Positions 45,544-58,043 of a stretch of 64,000 bases of DNA are shown piece after piece. The translations under genes and the position numbers were made by a program. Numbering within the stretch: the first letter of the stretch is position 1; each line of letters begins with the position of its first letter. The notes under the pieces were generated by a model. It was not told where the DNA came from. It saw only the letters and a list, made by a program, of their open reading frames with translations, and searched no databases. This DNA is from Phycisphaerae bacterium (lineage in GTDB: Bacteria > Planctomycetota > Phycisphaerae > UBA1845), in contig JAGFJJ010000026.1 in NCBI GenBank assembly GCA_024102815.1, positions 1 to 64,000 of the forward strand. The letters are read 5' to 3'.

Positions 45544-46902
45544 ATGAACGATTGGTTCGAGGCGGAACAGCGGGTCGAACGGGCCCAGCAGCTTTCGGAG
45601 TCGCAGCGCTTCGAGGAAGCGTTGGCCGAGATCGACGTCGCATTGTCGATCAATCCGAACAATGCTGCCTGGCACGCTCAGCGCGGTTGCCTGCTCGACG
45701 AGCTGGGCCGATTGTCGGAGGCGACTGAGGCCTACGAACGCTCGCTTGATCTGGGTGGCGATGACCATGAGGTTGTAGCCGCGCTCGGTGCCTCGCTCGC
45801 TCGACAAGGCCGGTACGCCAGGGCGCTGGAAATCTTCGACGAACTGGCCCGCACGCATCCCGACTTCGAGCCGGCCTACTGCCACCGGATTGGCATCTAC
45901 GCGGAGCTGGATCAGCACGATCGGGCGGAGGAGATGTTCTACCTCGCCCAGCAGCTCGACGATCAGTGCCCGTTCTGCTACTTCAACATCGGTTGTTCCC
46001 TCGCGGAACGCGGCGAGACCCAGCGGGCGATCTTCTGCTGGAAGAAGGCGCTGGAGCTGGATCCGGAGCAGCCGGGCGTCAACCGCCGTATCGCTCAGGC
46101 CTACCGGTCCCTAAACGAGACTGACAAGGCCCGTACGCACTATCTTTGCGAGCTGCGCGACGATCCCGGCAACACGGATCTGCTCTACGAGATGGCTGAG
46201 TTGAGCCTTGAGGCAGGCGACGTGGGCGCCGCCCTGGGAAAACTCGCCCATGTCATCGACCTGGAACCAGACCACATCGAATCCCACTTTGCCCTGGGTT
46301 GCCTGTGGCTGGATCGAAATCGTCCGGCTGAGGCCTGTCGTTACTTCGAAGCCGTGGAGTCATTTTCCGGAGGCCAGAACCTCCTCGAGCGATTCTCAGA
46401 GCGCTATGGTGAGACACTGCTCCGACTCAAGCGGTTTGCTCCCGCCCGAGTCCAGCTCATGCGCGCCGTTCGGGAGGAATCGGCCGGCACCAACACGTTC
46501 CTGCTCCTGGCAAATTGCGAGTTCTTCCTGGAAAGCTATCCTGCGGCCGCGGACTGGTATCGTCGCGTCCTGCGAGAGGAACCTGATCACGCCCTTGCGC
46601 ATTACAACCTTGGCCTCTGCTTTTACCAGCTTGACCAGTGGAGCGATGGTCTGCGTCATCTGATCCGAGCAACCGAAATCCGCCCGGATTTCGACGCCGC
46701 AATCTACCATGTGGCCGTGGGCCACGTCCGGCTCCGGCAATGGAACCAAGCCCGTGAGGTGCTGAGGGACGGGCGTCGTACCTGCCCCGACAGTCCCATG
46801 CTGGGCGAACTGTCACGTAAACTGGGCAAAATTCGCTGGCGGATCGCGATCGCCACGTCCGTCCGGACCCTTCGTAAGGCGATTCGCCGAGTTGCCTTCT
46901 AG
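45544..46902 (+). CDS. TPR-repeat protein
   Basis: A 452-residue protein made almost entirely of about eleven TPR-like helix pairs (pattern A-L-x-x-x-P at repeat ends, e.g. A-L-S-I-N-P-N-N, A-L-E-L-D-P-E-Q, H-V-I-D-L-E-P-D-H). No enzymatic domain is present. TPR superhelices are protein-interaction scaffolds. I chose the ATG at 45544 (GGTGG just before); an earlier start adds four residues. It is divergent from the lipoprotein gene. Confidence 0.85.
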   Translation: MNDWFEAEQRVERAQQLSESQRFEEALAEIDVALSINPNNAAWHAQRGCLLDELGRLSEATEAYERSLDLGGDDHEVVAALGASLARQGRYARALEIFDELARTHPDFEPAYCHRIGIYAELDQHDRAEEMFYLAQQLDDQCPFCYFNIGCSLAERGETQRAIFCWKKALELDPEQPGVNRRIAQAYRSLNETDKARTHYLCELRDDPGNTDLLYEMAELSLEAGDVGAALGKLAHVIDLEPDHIESHFALGCLWLDRNRPAEACRYFEAVESFSGGQNLLERFSERYGETLLRLKRFAPARVQLMRAVREESAGTNTFLLLANCEFFLESYPAAADWYRRVLREEPDHALAHYNLGLCFYQLDQWSDGLRHLIRATEIRPDFDAAIYHVAVGHVRLRQWNQAREVLRDGRRTCPDSPMLGELSRKLGKIRWRIAIATSVRTLRKAIRRVAF

Positions 46903-47303
46903 GCATTGGGAGCTCGGCCAGTCGCATCCGGCCTACCGCAGGATTTCCAATGGCGGGCCGCACGACCCCACACGGTCCTTCACCCCAGCGTCACCGGAAA
47001 ATGACATGTCCGGACTTGCCCCGCTCCTCGCTATTTCACAGCCGGCTGAACCAGAGGAAGTCCGTTAAATCGCCCCGGCTCTTGCTCTCTGCGATCCACA
47101 TGGCAGAATCGATCGCACCAGCTTTGACCCGCGAGCGCTGCGCGCCGTGGTCTCGGAATGCTGCGCAGCGGGCTGCCCCGCGCCGCATGCAACCCTGACA
47201 TGCGGCCGCGGGTTATAATGTAATTGAGACCAATGACTCCCGACCCGGACACGGGTCCAGTATTATGCGACGTCTTCCCAGTTCATGGAGGTATTCACCG
47301 CAG
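46903..47303. other. Intergenic with weak promoter
   Basis: About 400 bases between the TPR gene and an exported-protein gene. TATAAT with a TG-like extension occurs near 47214-47219 but lacks a well-placed -35. No gene was recognised. Confidence 0.4.
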
Positions 47304-48347
47304 ATGTCCCTCTCTCGATACGCGAAATTTCCGACGTTACTTCTGGCCCTGATCGCGGTCGCCGCGCCCGGCTTCGCTCAGGAGAAGGCTGTGCGAGGCA
47401 AGTCCGATGAATCCAACTTCGCCATGACGGCAGCCACCGTCGAGCAGTACCAGGAAATCGTGGTTCGCAACCTGGCCATTCGCTATAACCTGAACGACGA
47501 GCAGACGGAGAAAACGCGCGAGTTGATCAAACGGCGCGTCCAGCAGTTCCTCCGCGACCACGAGGAAGAGATCTGGCCGGCGATCCGTGACGTGCTCCAG
47601 TACCAGATGGGGCTGAACCCGCCGCAGGACAAGGACGAGATTGCCCGGTTCGGCAAGCTCGCCCGGCCGTTGATGAAGCTGATCCAGGATGCCATTTACG
47701 AAGGGAACGAAGAATGGCGGCAGATGCTCACGCCGGAGCAGAAGGCGGTACACGATTTTGACCTGGCGGAGATGAAGAAAACGTTCGAGCGGATCGATAC
47801 CAACCTTGAGGGGTGGGAAAAGGGCAACGCCGGCGGCGGCATTTTTCCCACGCAGCGCCCGGCGGAGAATCCCCCGCAGCCGACGCGGCCACCCGAAGGC
47901 TTACCGCCGCCCCCGCCGCCGCCCGATCCGATTATCGAAGTATTCAAGCCGGACTACTTCGAAACGTTCGTCGAGGAGTTCATCAAGGAGTACAGCCTGA
48001 GCGAAGGCCAGATCGGTACCGCCCGGTCGATTCTCAAGGAATTCAAGGAGAAGGCCGAAGGCTTCCGCAAGGCAAATGAGGATGAGCTTCGGCGGATGGG
48101 TGTCGCGTTTCAGGAGGCGCAGCAGGCCAAGGACCACAAGAAGATCCGCGACATTGAGAACCAGCGAAAGAAGCTGCTCGAGCCCATTCACGGCTACTTC
48201 GAGGAGATGGTCGTGCGGCTCAAGGCCATCCTCTCGACCGTCCAATTGGCGAAATTCGAGGAGAAATACGGGACAACACCGCCGACGGCAGCCGCGGAGA
48301 CTGCGGGCCCGGAATCCAATTCCGGTCCCGTGACGAAAACGCCGTAG
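47304..48347 (+). CDS. Exported coiled-coil protein, unknown
   Basis: A 347-residue protein with a signal peptide ending G-F-A-Q. The mature part is helical and charged, with a proline stretch (P-P-P-P-P-P) at about 208-216 between two helical blocks, and a Glu/Lys coiled coil near 260-320. The ATG at 47304 is set by GGAGGT 11 bases upstream. It resembles Spy-like stress-type exported helical proteins only loosely. A strong hairpin follows. Confidence 0.55.
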   Translation: MSLSRYAKFPTLLLALIAVAAPGFAQEKAVRGKSDESNFAMTAATVEQYQEIVVRNLAIRYNLNDEQTEKTRELIKRRVQQFLRDHEEEIWPAIRDVLQYQMGLNPPQDKDEIARFGKLARPLMKLIQDAIYEGNEEWRQMLTPEQKAVHDFDLAEMKKTFERIDTNLEGWEKGNAGGGIFPTQRPAENPPQPTRPPEGLPPPPPPPDPIIEVFKPDYFETFVEEFIKEYSLSEGQIGTARSILKEFKEKAEGFRKANEDELRRMGVAFQEAQQAKDHKKIRDIENQRKKLLEPIHGYFEEMVVRLKAILSTVQLAKFEEKYGTTPPTAAAETAGPESNSGPVTKTP

Positions 48348-48381
48348 GCCAGGCTTCCTCCAATCACTCTGCTAACGCAAA

Positions 48382-48408
48382 AGGCCCGGGAGAAAACCTC
48401 CCGGGCCT
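48382..48408. terminator. Bidirectional rho-independent terminator
   Basis: AGGCCCGGGAG and CTCCCGGGCCT form a perfect 11-base stem with a five-base loop. A T-rich run follows on the plus strand and TTTT on the minus strand. It ends the exported-protein gene and, from the other side, the 23S transcript. Confidence 0.85.
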
Positions 48409-48434
48409 CTCTTATTTTGCTTGCAATTCTCTGG

Positions 48435-48453
48435 CAATCGAAGACGCGGACGC
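48435..48453. repeat. Processing-stem arm, 3' side of 23S
   Basis: CAATCGAAGACGCGGACGC. Its exact complement occurs at 51638-51656, flanking the 23S gene. On the minus-strand transcript the two arms form a stem of at least 19 base pairs, the expected RNase III substrate for 23S maturation. Confidence 0.75.
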
Positions 48454-48506
48454 GGGTCTGAGAAGCTCACCGTCGAAAGGTGGGCTGCGCAGCCACTCAT
48501 AATTGC

Positions 48507-51388
<2,882 letters not shown>

Positions 51389-51637
51389 ACAATTATGAGA
51401 GGCTGCACGACGATCCAGACCCAACTTCTGCCGGAACCGCCAAGCAGGCTTCATTGCCGCGTCAAGCCGACCTTTCGGCGCTCGACACCCACTCCCTTCG
51501 CCGCGCCGCCGCAGGGACAAGCCCCACGCCAGCGCCACTACCAGGACAGGTGTCATGTGAGATCCACAAACCTTCGGTCCGGACAGCCATCCGCGAGGTT
51601 TTTCGCAACGAAAAACCCGAGTCCGGCCTCCGAACCT

Positions 51638-51656
51638 GCGTCCGCGTCTTCGATTG
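51638..51656. repeat. Processing-stem arm, 5' side of 23S
   Basis: GCGTCCGCGTCTTCGATTG, complement of the arm at 48435-48453. It lies about 250 bases upstream of the 23S 5' end. Confidence 0.75.
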
Positions 51657-51665
51657 TCAAAGAGC
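51653..51665 (-). promoter_or_regulatory. boxA antitermination element in the 23S leader
   Basis: The minus strand reads GCTCTTTGACAAT, matching the rRNA boxA core (GCTCTTTAACAA-like). boxA recruits NusB/NusE to keep polymerase transcribing through rRNA. Confidence 0.7.
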
Positions 51666-51710
51666 CTCTCCCCGACGGATCCGGCAAGGACCGGAAACGT
51701 GGGGGAGCCC

Positions 51711-51741
51711 TGTATACTATCGCAACCAACGCCGGCGTCAA
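51711..51741 (-). promoter_or_regulatory. Candidate promoter for the solitary 23S gene
   Basis: On the minus strand: TTGACG (51736-51741), then TAGTAT (51714-51719) at 16 bases or TATACA (51711-51716) at 19 bases. It lies just upstream of boxA, giving a leader of about 315 bases before 23S. Confidence 0.5.
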
Positions 51742-51811
51742 GTACTTGTTTGTCTTCCGCCGACAAGGACCTTTTCCGGGCGCCCAGGCGCCCCTCATCG
51801 GACTGTAAGTT

Positions 51812-52735
51812 GTGCCCCAAAAAAAAGTTACAAGAACGGCCCGATCCGGATCCAAGCGACCTGCCGACCACGCCGGCGGCCCGCGGCTCGGCGCACATCT
51901 CTCGGTAGCCGGGGGCCTTCATCTGGCCTGCGAGCGCGCCCGGGAAGTGGGATGTGATGCGCTGCAGGTGTTCGTGAAAAACCAGCGCCAGTGGCACGCC
52001 GGGCCGCTCAGGGAGGAGCAAATCTTGGCCTTTCGTGGGGCGCTCCAAGGCGCCTCCATCGCGCCCGTCGTTGCGCACGCGGCCTATCTGATCAATCTGG
52101 CCGCCCCCGACGCCCAGGTTCGAAAGCGCAGCATCGACGCGATGGTTGACGAACTTAACCGTTGTGCGCAACTCGGCATCGTCGCTCTGGTCGTACACCC
52201 CGGCGCTCACCTCGACCGCTCGCTGGAAGAAGGCATTGCGACGGTTGCCAATTCACTGAATGAGATCATACGGCAAACTGCCGGCGGCGTGCGAATCCTG
52301 CTCGAAGCAACGGCCGGGCAGGGAAGTTCAATCGGTCATCGCTTCGAGCACTTGCGCGACATCCTGGCGGGCGTGACAGACCGCGCTCGAATGGGCATTT
52401 GTCTCGACACGTGTCACCTATTTGCGGCTGGCTACGACTTTCGCTCCGCCGAATCGTACGGCGCAATGATGGACGAGCTGAATCGGGTCATCGGAGCGAC
52501 ACTCGTACATTGCATCCATGTCAACGATTCGAAGAAGGATCTGGGCTCGCGGGTGGATCGCCACGAGCACATCGGCAAAGGCCGCATCGGCAAAGCCGCT
52601 TTCGCCCACTTCTTGAACGACACGCGTTTAGCGGGCCTGCCGTTCATTCTCGAAACGCCCAAGGGCAAAGACCGTCGGGGAACCGACCTGGATAAGGTCA
52701 ATCTCCGATGCTTGCGCTCCCTTCTACAAGGTTAA
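51812..52735 (+). CDS. nfo: Endonuclease IV (AP endonuclease)
   Basis: A 307-residue protein with the TIM-barrel AP-endonuclease motifs: G-A-H-L-S-V-A-G-G, V-F-V-K-N-Q-R-Q-W, V-H-P-G-A-H, C-L-D-T-C-H-L-F-A-A-G-Y-D and H-V-N-D-S-K. It cuts abasic sites for base-excision repair using three zinc ions. The start is a GTG (51812) and the first 25 residues are a basic extension lacking similarity. It is divergent from the 23S unit. Confidence 0.92.
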   Translation: MPQKKVTRTARSGSKRPADHAGGPRLGAHLSVAGGLHLACERAREVGCDALQVFVKNQRQWHAGPLREEQILAFRGALQGASIAPVVAHAAYLINLAAPDAQVRKRSIDAMVDELNRCAQLGIVALVVHPGAHLDRSLEEGIATVANSLNEIIRQTAGGVRILLEATAGQGSSIGHRFEHLRDILAGVTDRARMGICLDTCHLFAAGYDFRSAESYGAMMDELNRVIGATLVHCIHVNDSKKDLGSRVDRHEHIGKGRIGKAAFAHFLNDTRLAGLPFILETPKGKDRRGTDLDKVNLRCLRSLLQG

Positions 52736-52956
52736 GCAGGCACAACGGTATCAGCGCAGTCACACGCATCACGCGCATCAGCGGCTTCCGGCAGACCAAC
52801 CCCTGAATTCCACGTTATCTGAGCAAGCCATGTCAGGGATGCTTTCGTCAGGCGACCAACGCTACGTGACCTGAACGCTCGTCCGGCGGGAAGTGGTGGT
52901 TCAGCGCGGTGCCGAATTGACCAGTCCCCGCCCCGGGAAAAGGAGATGTTGACCAT

Positions 52957-54111
52957 ATGAACCGATTTAAGCGCCTACGAAGTTTGACACCGGCAAAAAC
53001 ACTGGGAATTATCACGCTGCTGGCCGCCTGCGCACCGGCGTTCGCGCGCCATCATCCGCACACGCATGATAATGGGGTCGGCGCCGTCTATACGGCGAGC
53101 AACGACCCCCAAGGCAATGAAATCCTCGTTTTCGAGCGCAATGCGGACGGGCTGCTGACGCCCGGCGATGTTGTTCCGACCGGCGGGCTGGGCACAGGCT
53201 CCGGATTGGGCAATCAAGGGGGCGTTATTCTCAGCGACAACAATCGCTGGCTCCTGGCGGTGAATGCGGGCAGCAACGACGTGTCCGTTTTCGGCGCGTT
53301 CCGCGATGACATTGTGCTCACCGACATCGTGCCCTCCGGCGGCGATATGCCTGTCAGCGTGACGATGAACGGCCGGTTGGTCTACGTCCTGAATGCCGCC
53401 GGCGCCGGCAGCATCGTCGGCTTCTACCTGGATGAAGACGGTGAATTGACGATGATCCCGGATTCGATGCGCCCGCTCAGCGGCGCGGACATGACGGGCG
53501 CCGCCCAGATCCAATTCAGCCCGCGCGGTGATTTCCTGGTCGTCACGGAGAAGGCCACGAACACGATCACGGTCTTCCGCGTGGACCGCCGCGGCGTACC
53601 GGGGTCACCGGTCTCGACGCCATCGGCCGGTGAGACGCCGTTCGGATTCGCCTTCGCCGATCCGTACGACTTCGTCGTTTCGGAAGCATTTGGGGGCGCC
53701 CCTGAGGCCGCGACGGTATCCTCCTATCGGTTGCGCTGGAACGGCGGCGTTCAAGCAATTGACGCGCTGGTGCCTACGACGGAAACGGCGGCGTGCTGGG
53801 TGGCGATACCGCGCAGCGGGCGATTCGCCTACACGACCAATACCGGCAGCGGGACCGTTACGGGGTTCGAAATCGAACGGCGCTGGGCAGCGCTAGACAT
53901 CCTCAATGCAGACGGGGTGACGGCCGATATCGCGCCGGACGCCCGCCCGATTGACGCGGCGTTCTCCAACAACAGCCGCTTCCTCTACGTTCTCAACAGT
54001 GGCAATCAAACCATCGCATCGTTTGAATTCGGGCGCGAGAGCGGACAGCTCGCGCCCCTGGAAACAACGCTCGGACTGCCTGCTGGGGCCAACGGGCTTG
54101 CCGCGCGATAG
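52957..54111 (+). CDS. Exported beta-propeller protein (lactonase-like fold)
   Basis: A 384-residue protein with a signal peptide (A-C-A-P-A-F-A). It shows six to seven sheet repeats with a recurring V-Y-V-L-N or F-A-Y-T-T-N core and N-x-S-N/S-G turns (V-Y-T-A-S-N, L-L-A-V-N-A-G-S-N, F-L-Y-V-L-N-S-G-N-Q). This is the seven-bladed propeller of the 6-phosphogluconolactonase/YncE group. The substrate, if any, is unknown. AAAGGAGATG precedes the ATG. Confidence 0.75.
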   Translation: MNRFKRLRSLTPAKTLGIITLLAACAPAFARHHPHTHDNGVGAVYTASNDPQGNEILVFERNADGLLTPGDVVPTGGLGTGSGLGNQGGVILSDNNRWLLAVNAGSNDVSVFGAFRDDIVLTDIVPSGGDMPVSVTMNGRLVYVLNAAGAGSIVGFYLDEDGELTMIPDSMRPLSGADMTGAAQIQFSPRGDFLVVTEKATNTITVFRVDRRGVPGSPVSTPSAGETPFGFAFADPYDFVVSEAFGGAPEAATVSSYRLRWNGGVQAIDALVPTTETAACWVAIPRSGRFAYTTNTGSGTVTGFEIERRWAALDILNADGVTADIAPDARPIDAAFSNNSRFLYVLNSGNQTIASFEFGRESGQLAPLETTLGLPAGANGLAAR

Positions 54112-54209
54112 GTCGGCTGAGAGTTACTTGGTCGCTTTCCAGGTGCGGGGGGCGCTCCTCATGGGGGGCGTCCCGCATCGCCTTATTCTCTGTTTGGCCG
54201 TCATAGCGA

Positions 54210-54971
54210 TCAGAACGCATCCGACACCGTCCGCTTCATTTCGAGATCGGCCGCGCAGCAATGTCTGCCCTGTTGGTCCTTCGTGGGCTGACAAACGACG
54301 AACCCGATGCGCTCCATTCGCTCGCGCGTGTCCGGTGTCATGCGCAAGTCGTCCGCGAACATCACTTCCGTGACGAGTGGCTCGTGGCCGGGAGCTTCGA
54401 TCTCGACGTGAATGTGCGCCGGTGGACCGCCGCCGGGGTATCCACCGGGTCGAACGGTCATCAGACCGTAGCGACCGTCATCCTTGGTGCGGACATACGC
54501 AAAGATGCGGGGATTCAAAGCGTCGCCCATGCTAGCGGTGTTGCCGCCGTGCAAACGGGAGTAGATGCCGTTGGGGTCGGTCTGGTAGGCGTAGACGAGT
54601 GCGTCTTCGACGGGCTGGCCGATGTCGTTTCGGATGGTCCCTTGAACGATCAGACGCTGTCCGGGTTCGTCCGGGGGCAACATCCACGACTCGGCCGTGT
54701 CCACGTGGTTGCGAATCAGTGCGCGAAAGCGGGCGTCCTCACGGAGGTCGTCGAAGGCATGATCGCTGAGCGTAATGCACGACCCACGCTTCTTCTCCTG
54801 AAACTGACGCTCCAGGTCCAGAAGTCGCCTGCTCGTGTCGGCATCGGGCGGTGCCGCATCGATGGTCTCTTTCTCTTCAACCTTTGAAGCTCCGGCCAAA
54901 CGCGTCGTGTTGCAACCGACGGACCAGGCCGCTCCGAATATCACCAGGAATATAGCCAATCTGTTTTGCAT
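54210..54971 (-). CDS. Intradiol-dioxygenase-like lipoprotein
   Basis: A 253-residue protein with lipobox V-G-C (C20). Residues about 105-200 have the intradiol ring-cleavage fold with all four iron ligands: Tyr137 (N-G-I-Y-S), Tyr178 (G-G-Y-P), His186 and His188 (A-H-I-H-V). Intradiol dioxygenases cleave catechols in the cytoplasm; a lipid-anchored, exported version is unusual but known in some bacterial exported families. The N-terminal 90 residues are unrecognised. Confidence 0.75.
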   Translation of the reverse strand: MQNRLAIFLVIFGAAWSVGCNTTRLAGASKVEEKETIDAAPPDADTSRRLLDLERQFQEKKRGSCITLSDHAFDDLREDARFRALIRNHVDTAESWMLPPDEPGQRLIVQGTIRNDIGQPVEDALVYAYQTDPNGIYSRLHGGNTASMGDALNPRIFAYVRTKDDGRYGLMTVRPGGYPGGGPPAHIHVEIEAPGHEPLVTEVMFADDLRMTPDTRERMERIGFVVCQPTKDQQGRHCCAADLEMKRTVSDAF

Positions 54972-55241
54972 GCGGTTCCGCCTTGCGCTACGGATGACCC
55001 TGGTCGACCGCCCTCCTGAGATCGTAACACGAAGGCAACGTACGCTTTCGATAGCAAGTGCAAGAAATGGCGTGATTTTGTCAGCGCGGCGACCGATCGC
55101 AGGAGCCCACCCATATTATTGCGAATCGGGTTTCGGCAAGCTGCCTGAGCCCCACGTTGCGTGACCCGTCTGTTCCCGCCACAATGCCCGGTCTGATTGG
55201 TGGGCGAGCGCGGCTCGCTCACTCGGAGAGGATTCTTCTTC

Positions 55242-56930
55242 ATGCCCGAAACAGCAGCGAATCCCGCCCTTTCGAACACTCCGCAGCGCGAGGGCATGCG
55301 CGAGACCATCGAATCGATCGTGATTGCCCTGGTGCTGGCCTTCGTGTTTCGGGCGTTCATTGTCGAGGCATTTGTCATTCCGACGGGCTCGATGGCACCG
55401 ACCCTGCTCGGGGCTCATGGGACGATCATTTGCGAGGATTGTGGTACGGAGTTCACCTACGGGCTCAAGGACCCGGGCGACCCGCGCGAAATCCAGCAGG
55501 TGAAACCCAACTCGATTGCCATCTGTCCCAACTGCAATCATCCGAATAACCACCTTGAGGAGAACGACGTCGCCGGCAACGCCGAACGAGGCGATCGTAT
55601 CCTGGTTCTCAAGTGGCTGTACGATCTCCCCCTTCCGGGTGTCGGCCCGCATCGCTGGGACGTGACCGTGTTCAAGGACCCGGCCGACGGAACAACCAAC
55701 TTTATCAAACGGCTGGTGGGCATGCCCAACGAAGTACTGATGATCGCCGACGGCGATCTCTATGCAGCGCCCGTGGCCGAGCTATCCGAGGCAACGAAGG
55801 CGGAGTTTGCGGCGCTGCGCGTTCTCAAGCATGAATTGCTCTCGGGTCGCCGTGGAACGCTGCCGCAACTGTCGACTTCGGCGCGGGAAGAGCTCGACCG
55901 GAAGTTCCACATCGTCCGCAAGACACCGGCCGCGCAGTACTCACTCTGGCACTTGGTCTTCGATAATGACTATCGACCGCGCACACTCGATCCGTCGCAG
56001 CCGCGCTGGCACGCGGCCTTGGGGGACGCCGGGGGGTGGAACACGGAGACGACCGTACTGCGCTTCCAGAGCACGGGATTGGCCGAAGACTATGCCGTCC
56101 TGATCGGCAAGGACATCCGCGCATTTACCGCGTACAACATCTACGGACCCCTTCCCCAGCCGGTCTCCGATCTGCGCGTGCGTTTGGTGTTCACGCCGCG
56201 CTCGGCCGACGCGGAACTGCTGATTCGCCTTGAGAAGCTCGGTAGGGTGTTCTGGGGACGGATTCGCGCCGACGGCGCAGTGGGTATTTTCGAGTCACTT
56301 AGTGCCGTAGGGGCCCAACCCTCGTCACGCTCGCTCGTAGAGACCCGCGTCGAACCCATCCCGCCGGGACGGTCCGTCGAGTTCAGCTTTGAGAACGTGG
56401 ATTACCGTCTGGCGATTCGCGTGGGCGAAAACGAGGTGGCGTCGAGCTCGGACGATCCCGATTCTCCGGCGTATTACGGTCCGGACTTGAAGGCATTGCG
56501 CGGCCAATGGGCGAGTCGGTCGGCGCCGCCGCCGCGGCTGTATGGGGCAAGCGGCGCCTTCGAATTGTCGCACGTTCTCATCGACCGGGATGAGTATTAT
56601 TACCATGACCCGGGCGGGCCGGGCCTCGAGCTGGGCTGGGCGCCGCGCGGCGGGTGGGGCTCGGTGGAGAGCCCCATCCTGCTGGGACCGGACGAGTATT
56701 TCATGCTCGGCGACAACACCCAGGCCAGCAAAGACTCGCGATTGTGGGACGTCGTGGGCCCGCACCTTTGGGGTCGCGGCACGGGATTCCAGCTGGGCAC
56801 GGTTCCCGGGGACCAGCTGATCGGAAGGGCGTTTTTTGTTTATTGGCCCCAGCCACACCGGCTACCTTGGCTCCCCGCCCTGCGCTGGGGCGTCATCCCC
56901 GACGTCGGGAACATGCGCTGGATTCGCTAG
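55242..56930 (+). CDS. lepB: Signal peptidase I, long form with Cys-pair insertion
   Basis: A 562-residue enzyme. The catalytic Ser50 is in P-T-G-S-M-A-P-T-L just after one membrane helix (about 24-42); the general base Lys156 is in F-I-K-R-L-V-G. Between them a segment carries C-E-D-C-G (64-67) and C-P-N-C-N (95-98), a likely zinc ribbon. A further insertion of about 300 residues precedes the last box (F-M-L-G-D-N-T-Q-A-S-K-D-S-R). The usual bacterial enzyme is 200-325 residues. GAGAGG lies about ten bases before the ATG. Confidence 0.9.
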   Translation: MPETAANPALSNTPQREGMRETIESIVIALVLAFVFRAFIVEAFVIPTGSMAPTLLGAHGTIICEDCGTEFTYGLKDPGDPREIQQVKPNSIAICPNCNHPNNHLEENDVAGNAERGDRILVLKWLYDLPLPGVGPHRWDVTVFKDPADGTTNFIKRLVGMPNEVLMIADGDLYAAPVAELSEATKAEFAALRVLKHELLSGRRGTLPQLSTSAREELDRKFHIVRKTPAAQYSLWHLVFDNDYRPRTLDPSQPRWHAALGDAGGWNTETTVLRFQSTGLAEDYAVLIGKDIRAFTAYNIYGPLPQPVSDLRVRLVFTPRSADAELLIRLEKLGRVFWGRIRADGAVGIFESLSAVGAQPSSRSLVETRVEPIPPGRSVEFSFENVDYRLAIRVGENEVASSSDDPDSPAYYGPDLKALRGQWASRSAPPPRLYGASGAFELSHVLIDRDEYYYHDPGGPGLELGWAPRGGWGSVESPILLGPDEYFMLGDNTQASKDSRLWDVVGPHLWGRGTGFQLGTVPGDQLIGRAFFVYWPQPHRLPWLPALRWGVIPDVGNMRWIR

Positions 56931-57281
56931 TATAAGTTGATGGCGATGGAACGAAGGTAAACGGGGCAAGTAGTGCGGCATTAGCGCCGCAGTCGTTTTC
57001 CACTGCCTTTCAACAGGGCAAATGGCGATCTGGTCAATCGACGTCGAGTCTGATTCCGGCATGCACAGACTCATCCGTGATTTGAGAATCAGCATCAGTC
57101 ATCTATGGCCGAATCACGCCAACCATTTGTTAAAGAAGAGGTTGCTTTATCCTTCGCCGTAAAAATCACAGACCGATGTATTGTATCACGAATGAGCGCC
57201 GCGGATTCGGACGTCGCCAGCTTGCAACTCAATTATTCACAGGCTGGCCGGTTCCGTTCAGGCGGATGAGGTTCGACGAGC
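56931..57281. other. Intergenic before lptB
   Basis: About 350 bases, AT-rich toward the end. No gene or clear promoter was identified. Confidence 0.5.
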
Positions 57282-58043
57282 ATGGTCATCGCCACTGAAA
57301 AACCGCTATTAGAAGCGCGAGGCTTGGTTAAGCGTTACGACCGCCGGGCTGTCGTTGACGGACTGAGCTTTCATGTCAGCAACGCCGAGATTGTCGGGCT
57401 TTTGGGGCGCAACGGTGCGGGCAAGACGACAACGTTTCGGATGACGGTGGGCATGATCGACCCGGAGGAAGGCTCGGTGTCCTTCGGTGGCCGCGATGTG
57501 ACTTCGCTCCCCATGTACAAGCGTGCACAACTCGGCATGGGTTATCTCTCCCAGGAACCGAGCATCTTCCAGCGGCTTTCCGTTGAGGAGAACCTGCTGG
57601 CCATTCTCGAAACCATGCGGAATCTCTCCCGGCGCGAGCGCAAGGAGAAAGCCCTCCACCTGTTGGAACAATTCGGCCTGACCGTTCAGCGGCGTCAGCA
57701 GGCCCGAACGCTGTCCGGGGGGGAGCGGCGTAAACTGGAGATCGCCAGAGCGCTGGTCACCGACCCCAAGCTCATCATGCTGGATGAGCCGTTCAGCGGG
57801 GTCGATCCCAAGGCCGTCGAGGACCTTCAGGAGGAAATCCTGCGCCTCAAGCGTGAACGTGGCATCGCCATCCTGTTGACCGACCATAACGTCCGCGAGA
57901 CGCTTCGGGTGACGGACCGCAGCTACATCATCAACGACGGCGTGCGTCTGGCGGAGGGCCGTCCGCGCGACCTGGTCCGCGACGCCCTGGTTCGCGAAAC
58001 GTATCTGGGCAACTCCTTCCGGGGGGACGAGTTCGACGAATAA
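57282..58043 (+). CDS. lptB: LPS-export ABC ATPase LptB
   Basis: A 253-residue ATPase. Walker A is G-R-N-G-A-G-K-T-T-T-F, the signature is L-S-G-G-E-R-R-K-L-E-I-A-R, Walker B is L-I-M-L-D-E-P-F-S-G-V-D-P, and the switch His is T-D-H-N-V-R-E-T-L. G-Y-L-S-Q-E-P-S-I-F and D-H-N-V-R-E-T are LptB hallmarks. It drives lipopolysaccharide transport with LptFG, which are not in the window. This implies an outer membrane. Confidence 0.93.
   Translation: MVIATEKPLLEARGLVKRYDRRAVVDGLSFHVSNAEIVGLLGRNGAGKTTTFRMTVGMIDPEEGSVSFGGRDVTSLPMYKRAQLGMGYLSQEPSIFQRLSVEENLLAILETMRNLSRRERKEKALHLLEQFGLTVQRRQQARTLSGGERRKLEIARALVTDPKLIMLDEPFSGVDPKAVEDLQEEILRLKRERGIAILLTDHNVRETLRVTDRSYIINDGVRLAEGRPRDLVRDALVRETYLGNSFRGDEFDE

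Larger units (their letters stand above)
51389..51811. other. 23S leader region, no tRNA
   Basis: About 420 bases between the 23S 5' end and the divergent nfo gene. It holds the processing stem, boxA and promoter listed separately. No 16S or tRNA sequence is present. Confidence 0.8.

Noticed and set aside
48409-48506. Possible 5S rRNA after the 23S
   Set aside because: The spacer is under 100 bases, part of it is the processing stem, and no 5S helix or conserved CCGAAC was found.
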